Shown one piece after another: positions 1-7,555 of a DNA stretch of 35,179 nt (position 1 is its first letter; every line of letters starts with the position of its first letter). A model generated the notes under the pieces. That model did not search any database and had not been told where the DNA came from. It saw only the letters and a list, made by a program, of their open reading frames with translations. Both the position numbers and the translations under genes were made by a program. Origin of the DNA: Streptomyces sp. SolWspMP-5a-2 (GTDB lineage: Bacteria > Actinomycetota > Actinomycetes > Streptomycetales > Streptomycetaceae); assembly GCF_900091845.1 (NCBI RefSeq), contig NZ_FMCI01000330.1:1-35179 (forward strand). The letters are read 5' to 3'.

Positions 1-263
1 TCGGCGACCTGGTGCCCGCCGACGCGGCGCGCGAGCACGCCCGCGCCCTGCTCGCCCCGCTGGCGGGCTCCCCCGCGCTCACCGAGACGCTGCGCGCCTG
101 GCTGTCCCTGCACGGGAGCTGGGACCGCACGGCGGTGGCGCTCTCCGTGCACCGCAACACCGTCCGGCAGCGGGTCGCCCGCTCGGCCGCGCTGCTCGGC
201 GCCGACCTGGACGACCCCGACGTGCGGATGGAGCTGTGGTTCGCGCTGCGGCGGGACGAGTGA
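1..263 (+). CDS. PucR-family transcriptional regulator, C-terminal fragment
   Basis: Only the last roughly 87 residues are in the window; the frame is open to the left edge, so the start and N-terminal sensory part are missing. The visible part looks like the PucR C-terminal helix-turn-helix: a segment 'LTETLRAWLSLHGSWDRTA' followed by the typical 'SVHRNTVRQRV' recognition helix and a closing 'DPDVRMELWFALR' segment. In this family the domain lies at the extreme C-terminus, which agrees with the TGA at 261-263. PucR proteins often control purine, amino acid or acyl-CoA catabolism genes. The next gene starts about 54 bp downstream on the same strand, so co-transcription is possible. The target cannot be inferred from this fragment. 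Confidence 0.8.
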   Translation, partial: GDLVPADAAREHARALLAPLAGSPALTETLRAWLSLHGSWDRTAVALSVHRNTVRQRVARSAALLGADLDDPDVRMELWFALRRDE

Positions 264-316
264 CCCGTGTCCCAGCGGACCGGAGGGCGGGTGTCCGCGC
301 GGCGGCCTGCCTCACA

Positions 317-1114
317 ATGGGAATCATGCCGATACCCGGGACACCCAGCCGCGCCGAGCTCGTCGACCACCTCGTGAGAACCAGAATCGCGGGCGAGGTG
401 GCCACCCCGCGCGAGAACAACCTCTCCCACTACCGCCAGCTCGCCAACGGCTCGCGCCACTACTGGCTCGGGCTCGAACTGGGCGACCGCTGGAGCGACG
501 AGCAGGACGTCCTCGCGGTGATGGCGGAGCGGGCGGGTGTCAACGACGACCCGGAGCACCGGTACGGCCAGGACACGATCGACCCGGAGCTGACCGTCGA
601 CGCGCTGGAGCGGATGGCGGAGCGGCTGCGGGAGGCGGCCGAGGGGCGGCAGAGCGTGCTGTTCGCGACCGGGCACCCGGGCGGGCTGCTGGACGTGCAC
701 CGGGCGACGGCCGCCGCGCTGCGGGCCGCGGGGTGCGAGATCGTCGTCATCCCGGAGGGGCTGCAGACGGAGGAGGGGTACGTCGTGCAGTTCGCGGACG
801 TGGCCGTCCTCGAACACGGGGCGAGCCTGTGGCACACGCACTCGGGCGAGCCGATGAAGGCCGTCCTGACGGGACTGGAGCGGGCCGGGCGCCCGCTGCC
901 TGACCTGGTCGTCGCCGACCACGGCTGGGCGGGCTGCGCGGGCCAGCACGGCGTGGACGCGATGGGGTACGCCGACTGCAACGACCCGGCGCTGTTCCTC
1001 GCGGAGGCCGAGGGGACCGTGCGGGTGACGGTCCCGCTCGACGACCATGTGGTCAGCCCGCGCTACTACGACCCGATGACGGCGTACCTGCTGAACCAGG
1101 CGAAGCTCGGCTAG
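317..1114 (+). CDS. Predicted phosphatase-like protein of unknown substrate
   Basis: About 265 aa, soluble, with no signal peptide or membrane segment. I recognise it as a conserved actinobacterial protein usually annotated only as 'phosphatase'; I cannot name its substrate. Visible conserved-looking patches rich in potential metal or acid-base residues are ATGHPGGLLDVH, LWHTHSGEP, VADHGWAGCAGQHG and a terminal RYYDPMTAYLLNQ. ATG 317 was chosen because the frame upstream has no family-like sequence; ATG 326 is an equal alternative. No clear Shine-Dalgarno precedes either, so a leaderless or weakly initiated message is possible. Its TAG stop overlaps the stop of the convergent thioesterase gene in the palindrome CTAG. 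The coding assignment is firm; the function is not. Confidence 0.75.
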   Translation: MGIMPIPGTPSRAELVDHLVRTRIAGEVATPRENNLSHYRQLANGSRHYWLGLELGDRWSDEQDVLAVMAERAGVNDDPEHRYGQDTIDPELTVDALERMAERLREAAEGRQSVLFATGHPGGLLDVHRATAAALRAAGCEIVVIPEGLQTEEGYVVQFADVAVLEHGASLWHTHSGEPMKAVLTGLERAGRPLPDLVVADHGWAGCAGQHGVDAMGYADCNDPALFLAEAEGTVRVTVPLDDHVVSPRYYDPMTAYLLNQAKLG

Positions 1115-2004
1115 CGGGAGTCCCGGCGCAGGTCCTCGCGGGGGACGCGCACGACGCCCTCCTGGACGACGGAGACGGCGAGCCGTCCGTCCTGCGTGTA
1201 CATGCGGGCCTGGCCGAGGCCGCGCCCGCCGTACGCGGACGGCGACTCCTGGTCGTACAGGAGCCATTCGTCGGCGCGGAAGGGCCGGTGGAACCACATG
1301 GCGTGGTCGAGGGAGGCCCCGACGACGTCGCCGACGGCCCAGCCGCCCCGGCCGTGCGCGAGCAGCACCGAGTCCAGCAGGGTCATGTCGGAGACGTAGG
1401 TGGCGAGCACGACGTGCAGCAGCGGGTCGTCCTGCTCCAGCTTGCCGTTGGTGCGGAACCAGACCGGGGAGTGCGGCGGGCGCGGTGCGCCGAACAGCCC
1501 GTAGGGCGGTTCCTCGACGTAGCGCAGGTCGACGGCCTCGCGGGCCTCCAGGAACTTCTCGACGACGTCGGGCGGCAGGTGGTCGTAGCCGCGCAGGCGC
1601 TCCCGGGAGGTGGGCAGGGTGGCCGGGTCGGGCGCGGGCGGCATCGGAGCCTGGTGGTCGAGTCCGTCCTCGTACGTCTGGAAGGACGCCGACAGGGCGA
1701 AGATCGGGCGGCCGTGCTGGACGCCGACCGCGCGCCGGGTGGTGAAGGAGCGGCCGTCCCGGATGCGTTCGACCGTGTAGACGATGGGCGCTCCGGGGTC
1801 GCCGGGGCGCAGGAAGTACGCGTGCAGGGAGTGCGCGTGCCGGTCGGCGGGGACCGTGCGTCCGGCGGCGACCAGCGCCTGGGCCGCGACCTGTCCGCCG
1901 AAGACGCGCGGGACGACGGCGGACCGTGACCGGCCGCGGAAGATGTCCTCCTCGATCTGCTCCAGGTCGAGCAGGTCGAGGAGGTCCTGCAGTGCCTCGC
2001 TCAT
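1111..2004 (-). CDS. tesB: Acyl-CoA thioesterase II (TesB family)
   Basis: 297 aa, the usual length of TesB. It hydrolyses acyl-CoA esters to free fatty acid and CoA in the cytoplasm. Two hot-dog domains are visible: the N-terminal one with VFGGQVAAQALVAAGRTVP and HSLHAYFLRPGD (residues about 30-70), and the C-terminal one with LLDSVLLAHG, ASLDHAMWFHRPFRADEWLLYDQ and a C-terminal SVVQEGVVR, whose Gln sits where TesB enzymes carry their catalytic Asp/Thr/Gln network. ATG 2004 is preceded by AAAAGG. The gene follows the leftward acyl-CoA dehydrogenase after 35 bp and is probably co-transcribed with it, suggesting acyl-CoA overflow control during fatty or branched acid breakdown. The physiological chain length is not predictable here. 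Confidence 0.9.
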   Translation of the reverse strand: MSEALQDLLDLLDLEQIEEDIFRGRSRSAVVPRVFGGQVAAQALVAAGRTVPADRHAHSLHAYFLRPGDPGAPIVYTVERIRDGRSFTTRRAVGVQHGRPIFALSASFQTYEDGLDHQAPMPPAPDPATLPTSRERLRGYDHLPPDVVEKFLEAREAVDLRYVEEPPYGLFGAPRPPHSPVWFRTNGKLEQDDPLLHVVLATYVSDMTLLDSVLLAHGRGGWAVGDVVGASLDHAMWFHRPFRADEWLLYDQESPSAYGGRGLGQARMYTQDGRLAVSVVQEGVVRVPREDLRRDSR

Positions 2005-2039
2005 GGCACCTTTTCTACTGTCAGTGAATTTCGGGCGCC

Positions 2040-3197
2040 TTACAGGCCCATGTCCTTCGCGATGATCGTCTTCATGATCTCGTTGGTGCCGCCGTAGATG
2101 CGGTTCACCCGGTTGTCCGCGTACAGGCGGGCGATCGGGTACTCGTTCATGAAGCCGTAGCCGCCGTGGAGCTGGAGGCAGCGGTCGATCACGCGGTGGG
2201 CGACCTCGGTGCAGAACAGCTTGGCGCTGGCGGCCTCGGCGGGGGTCAGCTCGCCCGCGTCGAGGGCTTCGAGGGCGCGGTCGGCGACGGCCTCGGCGGC
2301 GTCCACCTCGGCCTGGCAGGCGGCCAGTTCGAACTTGGTGTTCTGGAACGAGGCGACGGTCTTGCCGAAGACGGTGCGGTCCTGGACGTACTCCTTGGCG
2401 AACCGGACGGCGGCCTTGGCCTGCGCGTAGGCGCCGTAGGCGATGCCCCAGCGCTCGGAGGCGAGGTTGTGGCCGAGGTAGGAGAAGCCCTTGTTCTCCT
2501 CGCCGAGCAGGTCCTCGACGGGGACCTTCACGTCGACGAAGGCGAGTTCGGCGGTGTCGGAGACCTTGAGGCCGAGCTTGTCGAGCTTGCGGCCGACGGT
2601 GTAGCCCTCGGACTTCGTGTCGACGGCGAAGAGGGAGATGCCGAAGCGGCGGTCCTCGGCGGTCGGCGCGGAGGTGCGGGCGCAGACGACGACGCGGTCG
2701 GCGTGGACGCCGCCGGTGATGAAGGTCTTGGCGCCGTTGAGGACGTAGTGGGTGCCGTCCTCGGAGAGCCGGGCGGTGGTCTTCATGCCCGCGAGGTCGG
2801 AGCCGGTGCCCGGCTCGGTCATGGCGAGCGCCCACATCTCCTCGCCGGAGACGAACTTGGGCAGGTAGCGCTTCTTCTGCTCGTCGGTGGCGAGCATCTT
2901 GATGTAGGGCAGGCCGAGCAGCACGTGCACGCCCGAGCCGCCGAAGGAGACGCCCGCGCGCGCGGTCTCCTCGTACATCACGGCCTCGAACTTGTAGGAG
3001 TCGATGCCGGCGCCGCCGTACTCCTCGGCGACGCTGATGCCGAAGACGCCGAGTTCGGCGAGCTTGTAGTAGAAGTCGCGCGGGGCCTGCCCGGCGGCGA
3101 ACCACTCGTCGTAGACGGGGACGACCTCGGCCTCGATGAAGGCGCGCAGGGTCTCCCGGAACGCCTCGTGGTCCTCGTTGAACACCGTACGGCGCAC
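2040..3197 (-). CDS. Acyl-CoA dehydrogenase (long-chain/isovaleryl-type active site)
   Basis: 385 aa from GTG 3197, the standard size for the family. This start has GGAGG 8 nt upstream and begins at the RRTVFNEDHEAF segment; a TTG at 3251 would add 18 unlikely residues and lies in the promoter. It is an FAD enzyme that introduces a trans-2 double bond into acyl-CoA, with electrons passing to ETF. The acyl-CoA dehydrogenase signatures ALAMTEPGTGSDLAG and QLHGGYGFMNEYPIARLYAD are present. Where short- and medium-chain enzymes have catalytic Glu in YEGT, this protein has YGGTNE (Gly369). A Glu at residue 248 (NLASERWGI) is where long-chain and isovaleryl enzymes place their base, so I infer that class. 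It heads a two-gene unit with tesB. Confidence 0.9.
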   Translation of the reverse strand: MRRTVFNEDHEAFRETLRAFIEAEVVPVYDEWFAAGQAPRDFYYKLAELGVFGISVAEEYGGAGIDSYKFEAVMYEETARAGVSFGGSGVHVLLGLPYIKMLATDEQKKRYLPKFVSGEEMWALAMTEPGTGSDLAGMKTTARLSEDGTHYVLNGAKTFITGGVHADRVVVCARTSAPTAEDRRFGISLFAVDTKSEGYTVGRKLDKLGLKVSDTAELAFVDVKVPVEDLLGEENKGFSYLGHNLASERWGIAYGAYAQAKAAVRFAKEYVQDRTVFGKTVASFQNTKFELAACQAEVDAAEAVADRALEALDAGELTPAEAASAKLFCTEVAHRVIDRCLQLHGGYGFMNEYPIARLYADNRVNRIYGGTNEIMKTIIAKDMGL

Positions 3198-3222
3198 CGC
3201 CGCCACCTCCGCCTTGTCGGCC

Positions 3223-3251
3223 GAACTATTTCTAAGCGCTTGCTCAGACAA
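3223..3251 (-). promoter_or_regulatory. Promoter of acyl-CoA dehydrogenase with palindromic core between -35 and -10
   Basis: Read leftward, TTGTCT (3246-3251) and TAGTTC (3223-3228) are separated by 17 bp, a plausible vegetative -35/-10 pair. The spacer contains GAGCAAGCGCTTAG with the perfect 8-bp palindrome AAGCGCTT at 3234-3241, a good place for a repressor. The core differs from the TTAACG-type palindromes on the other side of the TetR gene. The promoter is inferred from spacing and position only. Confidence 0.5.
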
Positions 3252-3302
3252 CCGTACCGGCGAGTACGGACAGCGTCCAGCCGTCCGGGCGGGTAACCCT
3301 CG

Positions 3303-3896
3303 TCACTCCTGCCCGGCCGCCGCGAAGGCACCCCCGGCCATCCGGTGCAGCAGCGCGGCCGTGGCGGCGCGGCCCGGCAGCGCGCCGGGGCGCGGCAGGT
3401 GCGGGGTGGAGTTCAGCAGGCCGAAGACGGAGTGCACGGCCGCGCGCGCGGCGGGCTCGGCGAGCGCCGGGTGGACCCGGCGCACGACCTCGACCCACAG
3501 CTCGACGTACTGCCGCTGGAGCTGGCGCACCAGCTTACGGTCGCTGTCCCTGAGCCGGTCGAGCTCGCGGTCGTGCAGGGTGATCAGCGGCCGGTCGTCC
3601 AGGGCGAAGTCGATGTGGCCCTCGATCAGCGAGTCGAGGAGCGCCGCGGGGTCGCCGTCGGCCTCGGCGACCCGGCGCCTGCCGCCGTTCAGGAGCCGGC
3701 CGCTGATGCCGACCAGCAGCTCGGCGAGCATCGCGTCCTTGCCCGCGAAGTGCCGGTAAAGGCCGGGGCCGCTGATACCGACCGCGGCGCCTATCTCGTC
3801 CACCCCGACCCCGTGGAAGCCGCGCTCGGCGAAGAGCCGGGCGGCCTCCCGGAGGATCTGCTCGCGACGGGTGGGAGCGTCGGTTCTGGTGGTCAT
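3303..3896 (-). CDS. TetR-family transcriptional regulator of acyl-CoA/leucine catabolism
   Basis: 197 aa, typical TetR length. The N-terminal DNA-binding domain is clear (residues about 10-57): REQILREAARLFAERGFHGVGVDEIGAAVGISGPGLYRHFAGKDAML. The C-terminal ligand-binding part is all-helical and diverged; it contains GHIDFALDDRPLITLHDRE and a run of basic and acidic residues. The gene lies between the leftward dehydrogenase/thioesterase pair and the rightward carboxylase operon, with its start about 100 bp from accD1. Two near-identical palindromes fill that gap, which suggests autorepression and control of accD1. By position an acyl-CoA intermediate of leucine or fatty acid breakdown is the likely ligand; this is inference. 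Confidence 0.88.
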   Translation of the reverse strand: MTTRTDAPTRREQILREAARLFAERGFHGVGVDEIGAAVGISGPGLYRHFAGKDAMLAELLVGISGRLLNGGRRRVAEADGDPAALLDSLIEGHIDFALDDRPLITLHDRELDRLRDSDRKLVRQLQRQYVELWVEVVRRVHPALAEPAARAAVHSVFGLLNSTPHLPRPGALPGRAATAALLHRMAGGAFAAAGQE

Positions 3897-3917
3897 GCGA
3901 ACAATTCTAGACAGGAA

Positions 3918-3935
3918 GGTTAGCGGTCGTTAACC
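3918..3935. promoter_or_regulatory. Candidate TetR operator 1 (tetR-accD1 intergenic)
   Basis: GGTTAGCGGTCGTTAACC is an 18-bp imperfect inverted repeat with 7 of 9 pairs matching. It lies 22 bp upstream of the tetR start codon. Its core TTAGCGGTCGTTAA resembles a second site 28 bp away, centre to centre. Confidence 0.55.
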
Positions 3936-3946
3936 TGAGAGAAATG

Positions 3947-3962
3947 GTTAACGCTCATTAAC
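3947..3962. promoter_or_regulatory. Candidate TetR operator 2 (tetR-accD1 intergenic)
   Basis: GTTAACGCTCATTAAC is a 16-bp imperfect inverted repeat with 6 of 8 pairs matching, 30 bp upstream of the accD1 ATG. With operator 1 it defines a shared core TTARCGSTCRTTAA. The repetition makes operator function more likely than chance; binding by the adjacent TetR protein is inferred. Confidence 0.55.
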
Positions 3963-3992
3963 AGTCCGACCACTGGGTGAGGGGACCGCAGG

Positions 3993-5609
3993 ATGCAGGA
4001 GGCACCGGAGCTGACGAGCGCGGCAGACCCCGCGTCGGAGGCCTGGCAGGCCAACGAGACGGCGCACCGGGCGCTCGCCGGGGAGCTGCGCGGCAAGCTG
4101 GCCGCGGCCCGCCTCGGCGGCGGTGAGAAGGCCCGCGCCCGGCACACCGCGCGCGGCAAGCTGCTGCCCAGGGACCGGGTGGACACCCTGCTCGACCCGG
4201 GCTCGCCCTTCCTCGAACTGGCCCCGCTCGCGGCCGACGGGATGTACGAGGGGCAGGCCCCGGCGGCCGGGGTGATCGCCGGGATCGGCCGGGTCGCGGG
4301 CCGCACCTGCGTGATCGTCGCGAACGACGCGACGGTCAAGGGCGGCACCTACTACCCGATGACCGTCAAGAAGCACCTGCGCGCCCAGGAGGTGGCCCTG
4401 GAGAACCGGCTGCCGTGCGTGTACCTGGTCGACTCGGGGGGCGCCTTCCTGCCGATGCAGGACGAGGTCTTCCCGGACCGCGAGCACTTCGGGCGGATCT
4501 TCTACAACCAGGCCCGGATGTCCGGCGCCGGGATCCCGCAGATCGCGGCGGTCCTCGGCTCCTGCACGGCGGGCGGCGCCTACGTGCCCGCGATGAGCGA
4601 CGAGGCGGTGATCGTGCGCGGCCAGGGCACGATCTTCCTGGGCGGCCCGCCGCTGGTGAAGGCGGCGACGGGCGAGGTGGTGACCGCCGAGGAGCTGGGC
4701 GGCGGCGAGGTCCACGCGCGCGTGTCGGGCGTCACCGACCACCTCGCCGAGGACGACGCGCACGCGCTGCGGATCGTCCGCGACATCGTGGCGACGCTGC
4801 CCGCGCCCGCGGCGGCCCCCTGGGAGGTCCTCCCGGCCACCGAGCCGAAGGTCGACCCGTACGGCCTCTACGGCGCCGTCCCGGTCGACTCGCGCACCCC
4901 CTACGACGTGCGGGAGATCATCGCGCGCGTGGTCGACGGCTCGCGGTTCGCCGAGTTCAAGTCGGAGTTCGGGCAGACCCTGGTCACCGGGTTCGCCAGG
5001 ATCCACGGGCACCCGGTGGGGATCGTCGGCAACAACGGCATCCTGTTCTCCGAGTCCGCCCAGAAGGGCGCCCACTTCGTCGAGCTGTGCGACCAGCGCG
5101 GCATCCCGCTCCTCTTCCTCCAGAACATCTCCGGCTTCATGGTCGGCAAGGACTACGAGGCGGGCGGCATCGCCAAGCACGGCGCCAAGATGGTGACGGC
5201 GGTCGCCTGCACGCGCGTGCCGAAGCTGACGGTCGTCGTCGGCGGCTCCTACGGCGCGGGCAACTACTCGATGTGCGGGCGGGCCTACTCCCCCCGCTTC
5301 CTGTGGATGTGGCCCAACGCCAAGATCTCCGTGATGGGCGGCGAGCAGGCCGCGTCGGTCCTCGCGACCGTCAAGCGGGACCAGTTGGAGGCGCGCGGCG
5401 AGCAGTGGCCCGCGGCCGCCGAGGAGTCCTTCAAGGCGCCGGTCAGGGAGCAGTACGAGCGGCAGGGCAGCGCCTACTACGCCACCGCCCGGCTCTGGGA
5501 CGACGGCGTCATCGACCCGCTGGAGACCCGGCAGGTGCTGGGCCTGGCACTGACCGCCTGTGGCAACGCCCCGCTGGGAGACCCCCAGTTCGGCGTCTTC
5601 CGGATGTGA
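3993..5609 (+). CDS. accD1: Methylcrotonyl-CoA carboxylase, carboxyltransferase (beta) subunit
   Basis: 538 aa. It transfers the carboxyl group from biotin to 3-methylcrotonyl-CoA, the fourth step of leucine breakdown. Carboxyltransferase motifs typical of the MCC-beta subgroup are visible: GGAFLPMQDEVFPDREHFG, GSCTAGGAYVPAMSDE (from about residue 189), GTIFLGGPPLVKAATGE, GIVGNNGILFSESAQKG and QNISGFMVGKDYEAGGIAKH (from about residue 377). The ATG has a GGGTGAGGGG stretch upstream. The gene is followed after 11 bp by the biotin-carboxylase subunit and then hmgL, which fixes the substrate as methylcrotonyl-CoA rather than acetyl- or propionyl-CoA. It corresponds to S. coelicolor AccD1 (SCO2776) as I remember it. 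Confidence 0.93.
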   Translation: MQEAPELTSAADPASEAWQANETAHRALAGELRGKLAAARLGGGEKARARHTARGKLLPRDRVDTLLDPGSPFLELAPLAADGMYEGQAPAAGVIAGIGRVAGRTCVIVANDATVKGGTYYPMTVKKHLRAQEVALENRLPCVYLVDSGGAFLPMQDEVFPDREHFGRIFYNQARMSGAGIPQIAAVLGSCTAGGAYVPAMSDEAVIVRGQGTIFLGGPPLVKAATGEVVTAEELGGGEVHARVSGVTDHLAEDDAHALRIVRDIVATLPAPAAAPWEVLPATEPKVDPYGLYGAVPVDSRTPYDVREIIARVVDGSRFAEFKSEFGQTLVTGFARIHGHPVGIVGNNGILFSESAQKGAHFVELCDQRGIPLLFLQNISGFMVGKDYEAGGIAKHGAKMVTAVACTRVPKLTVVVGGSYGAGNYSMCGRAYSPRFLWMWPNAKISVMGGEQAASVLATVKRDQLEARGEQWPAAAEESFKAPVREQYERQGSAYYATARLWDDGVIDPLETRQVLGLALTACGNAPLGDPQFGVFRM

Positions 5610-5620
5610 GGAGGGGACCC

Positions 5621-7555
5621 GTGTTCGACACCGTGCTCGTGGCCAACCGGGGCGAGATCGCCGTCCGGGTGGTGCGCACCCTGCGCGCGCTCGGCGTGCG
5701 CTCGGTGGCCGTCTTCTCGGACGCGGACGCCGACGCCCGGCACGTCCGCGAGGCCGACACCGCCGTCCGGATCGGACCGGCGCCCGCGGCCGAGAGCTAC
5801 CTCTCGGTGGAGCGGATCCTGGAGGCCGCGGCCCGCACCGGCGCCCAGGCCGTCCACCCCGGCTACGGCTTCCTCGCCGAGAACGCGGCCTTCGCGCGCG
5901 CCTGCGCCGACGCGGGACTGGTCTTCGTGGGGCCGCCCGCCGACGCCATCGCCCTGATGGGCGACAAGATCCGCGCCAAGGAGACGGTCGCGGCGGCCGG
6001 GGTGCCGGTGGTGCCCGGCGGCCGCGACCCCGACCTCGCCGAGGCCGCCCGCGCGCTGGGCGCCCCGGTGCTGCTGAAGCCGTCGGCGGGCGGCGGCGGC
6101 AAGGGCATGCGGCTGGTGCGGGACCTGTCCGCGCTGGACGAGGAGATCGCCGCGGCCCGCCGGGAGGCCCGCTCCTCCTTCGGCGACGACACCCTCCTGG
6201 TGGAGCGGTGGGTCGACGGCCCCCGGCACATCGAGATCCAGGTCCTGGCCGACGCCCACGGGAACGTGGTGCACCTCGGCGAGCGGGAGTGCTCGCTGCA
6301 ACGGCGCCACCAGAAGGTGATCGAGGAGGCGCCGAGCGTCCTGCTGGACGAGGCGACGCGCGCCGCGATGGGCGAGGCGGCCGTGCAGGCGGCCCGCTCC
6401 TGCGGCTACCGGGGCGCGGGCACCGTGGAGTTCATCGTGCCGGGGGACGATCCGGCGGCGTACTGCTTCATGGAGATGAACACCCGCCTCCAGGTGGAGC
6501 ACCCGGTCACCGAGCTGGTCACCGGGCTCGACCTGGTGGAGTGGCAGCTGCGGGTGGCGGCCGGTGAGCGGCTCTCCTTCGGGCAGGAGGACGTCCGGCT
6601 CACCGGGCACGCGGTGGAGGCGCGGCTGTGCGCCGAGACGGTGTCGGTGAAGGAGGGCGCGCGCGGGTTCCTGCCGTCCGGCGGCACGGTCCTGCGGCTG
6701 CGCGAGCCCGCCGGGGACGGCGTGCGCACCGACTCCGGGCTCGACGAGGGCACCGAGGTGGGCAGCCGGTACGACCCGATGCTGGCCAAGGTGATCGCCT
6801 ACGGCCCCGACCGGGAGACGGCGCTGCGCAAGCTGCGGGCCGCCCTCGCCGGGACGGTCACCCTGGGGGTGCCGACCAACGCCGGGTTCCTGCGCCGGCT
6901 GCTCGGCCACCCGGCGGTGGTGGCGGGCGAGCTGGACACCGGTCTGGTGGAGCGGGTGATGGACGACCTGGTCGACACCGAGGTGCCGGAGGAGGTGTAC
7001 GAGGCGGCGGCGGCCGTCCGGCTCGACGCGCTGCGGCCGTCCGGCGGCGGCTGGACCGACCCGTTCTCGGTGCCCGACGGCTGGCGGCTCGGCGGCGCGC
7101 CGCACCCGGTCGCCTTCCCGCTGCGGGTGCCCGGCCTCGACCCGGTCACCCGGACGGTCGGCGGCGCCCACACCGTCACCCCCGACCGGGTCACCGTCAC
7201 CCTGGACGGCGTCCGGCACACCTTCGACCGGGCCGCCGACTGGCTCGGCCGGGACGGCGACGCCTGGCAGGTGCGCGACCACGACCCGGTCGCCGCGTCG
7301 CTGACCGGCGCGGGCCGCGCGGGCGCGGACTCGCTGACCGCGCCGATGCCCGGCACCGTCACGGTGGTCAAGGTCGCCGTCGGCGACGAGGTGGCCGCCG
7401 GGCAGAGCCTGCTGGTCGTGGAGGCGATGAAGATGGAGCACGTCATCTCCGCCCCGCACGCGGGCACCGTCGCCGAGCTGGACGTGGCGCCGGGCAGCAC
7501 CGTCGCGATGGACCAGGTGCTGGCCGTCGTCACCCCCGCGGAGGCGGCCCGATGA
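5621..7555 (+). CDS. accA1: Methylcrotonyl-CoA carboxylase, biotin carboxylase/biotin carrier (alpha) subunit
   Basis: 644 aa from GTG 5621, preceded by GAGGAGGGG. It carboxylates its own biotin with ATP and bicarbonate, then delivers it to AccD1. Order of parts: N-terminal biotin carboxylase domain (VLVANRGEIAVRVVR at residue 5 onward); ATP-grasp with glycine loop KPSAGGGGKGM near residue 150; EMNTRLQVEHPVTE at about 285-298; a variable BT-like middle region; and a C-terminal biotinyl domain with EAMKMEH, where Lys604 is the biotin site. The stop overlaps the hmgL start as ATGA, indicating translational coupling. The unusually wide substrate use of some actinobacterial alpha subunits means it could serve other carboxyltransferases too, but the operon argues for MCC. 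Confidence 0.93.
   Translation: MFDTVLVANRGEIAVRVVRTLRALGVRSVAVFSDADADARHVREADTAVRIGPAPAAESYLSVERILEAAARTGAQAVHPGYGFLAENAAFARACADAGLVFVGPPADAIALMGDKIRAKETVAAAGVPVVPGGRDPDLAEAARALGAPVLLKPSAGGGGKGMRLVRDLSALDEEIAAARREARSSFGDDTLLVERWVDGPRHIEIQVLADAHGNVVHLGERECSLQRRHQKVIEEAPSVLLDEATRAAMGEAAVQAARSCGYRGAGTVEFIVPGDDPAAYCFMEMNTRLQVEHPVTELVTGLDLVEWQLRVAAGERLSFGQEDVRLTGHAVEARLCAETVSVKEGARGFLPSGGTVLRLREPAGDGVRTDSGLDEGTEVGSRYDPMLAKVIAYGPDRETALRKLRAALAGTVTLGVPTNAGFLRRLLGHPAVVAGELDTGLVERVMDDLVDTEVPEEVYEAAAAVRLDALRPSGGGWTDPFSVPDGWRLGGAPHPVAFPLRVPGLDPVTRTVGGAHTVTPDRVTVTLDGVRHTFDRAADWLGRDGDAWQVRDHDPVAASLTGAGRAGADSLTAPMPGTVTVVKVAVGDEVAAGQSLLVVEAMKMEHVISAPHAGTVAELDVAPGSTVAMDQVLAVVTPAEAAR

Noticed and set aside
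2166..3296. Long open frame on the + strand opposite the acyl-CoA dehydrogenase
   Set aside because: It is low-complexity Gly/Val/Glu-rich sequence, the usual mirror of a high-GC gene; the minus strand encodes an unmistakable dehydrogenase.
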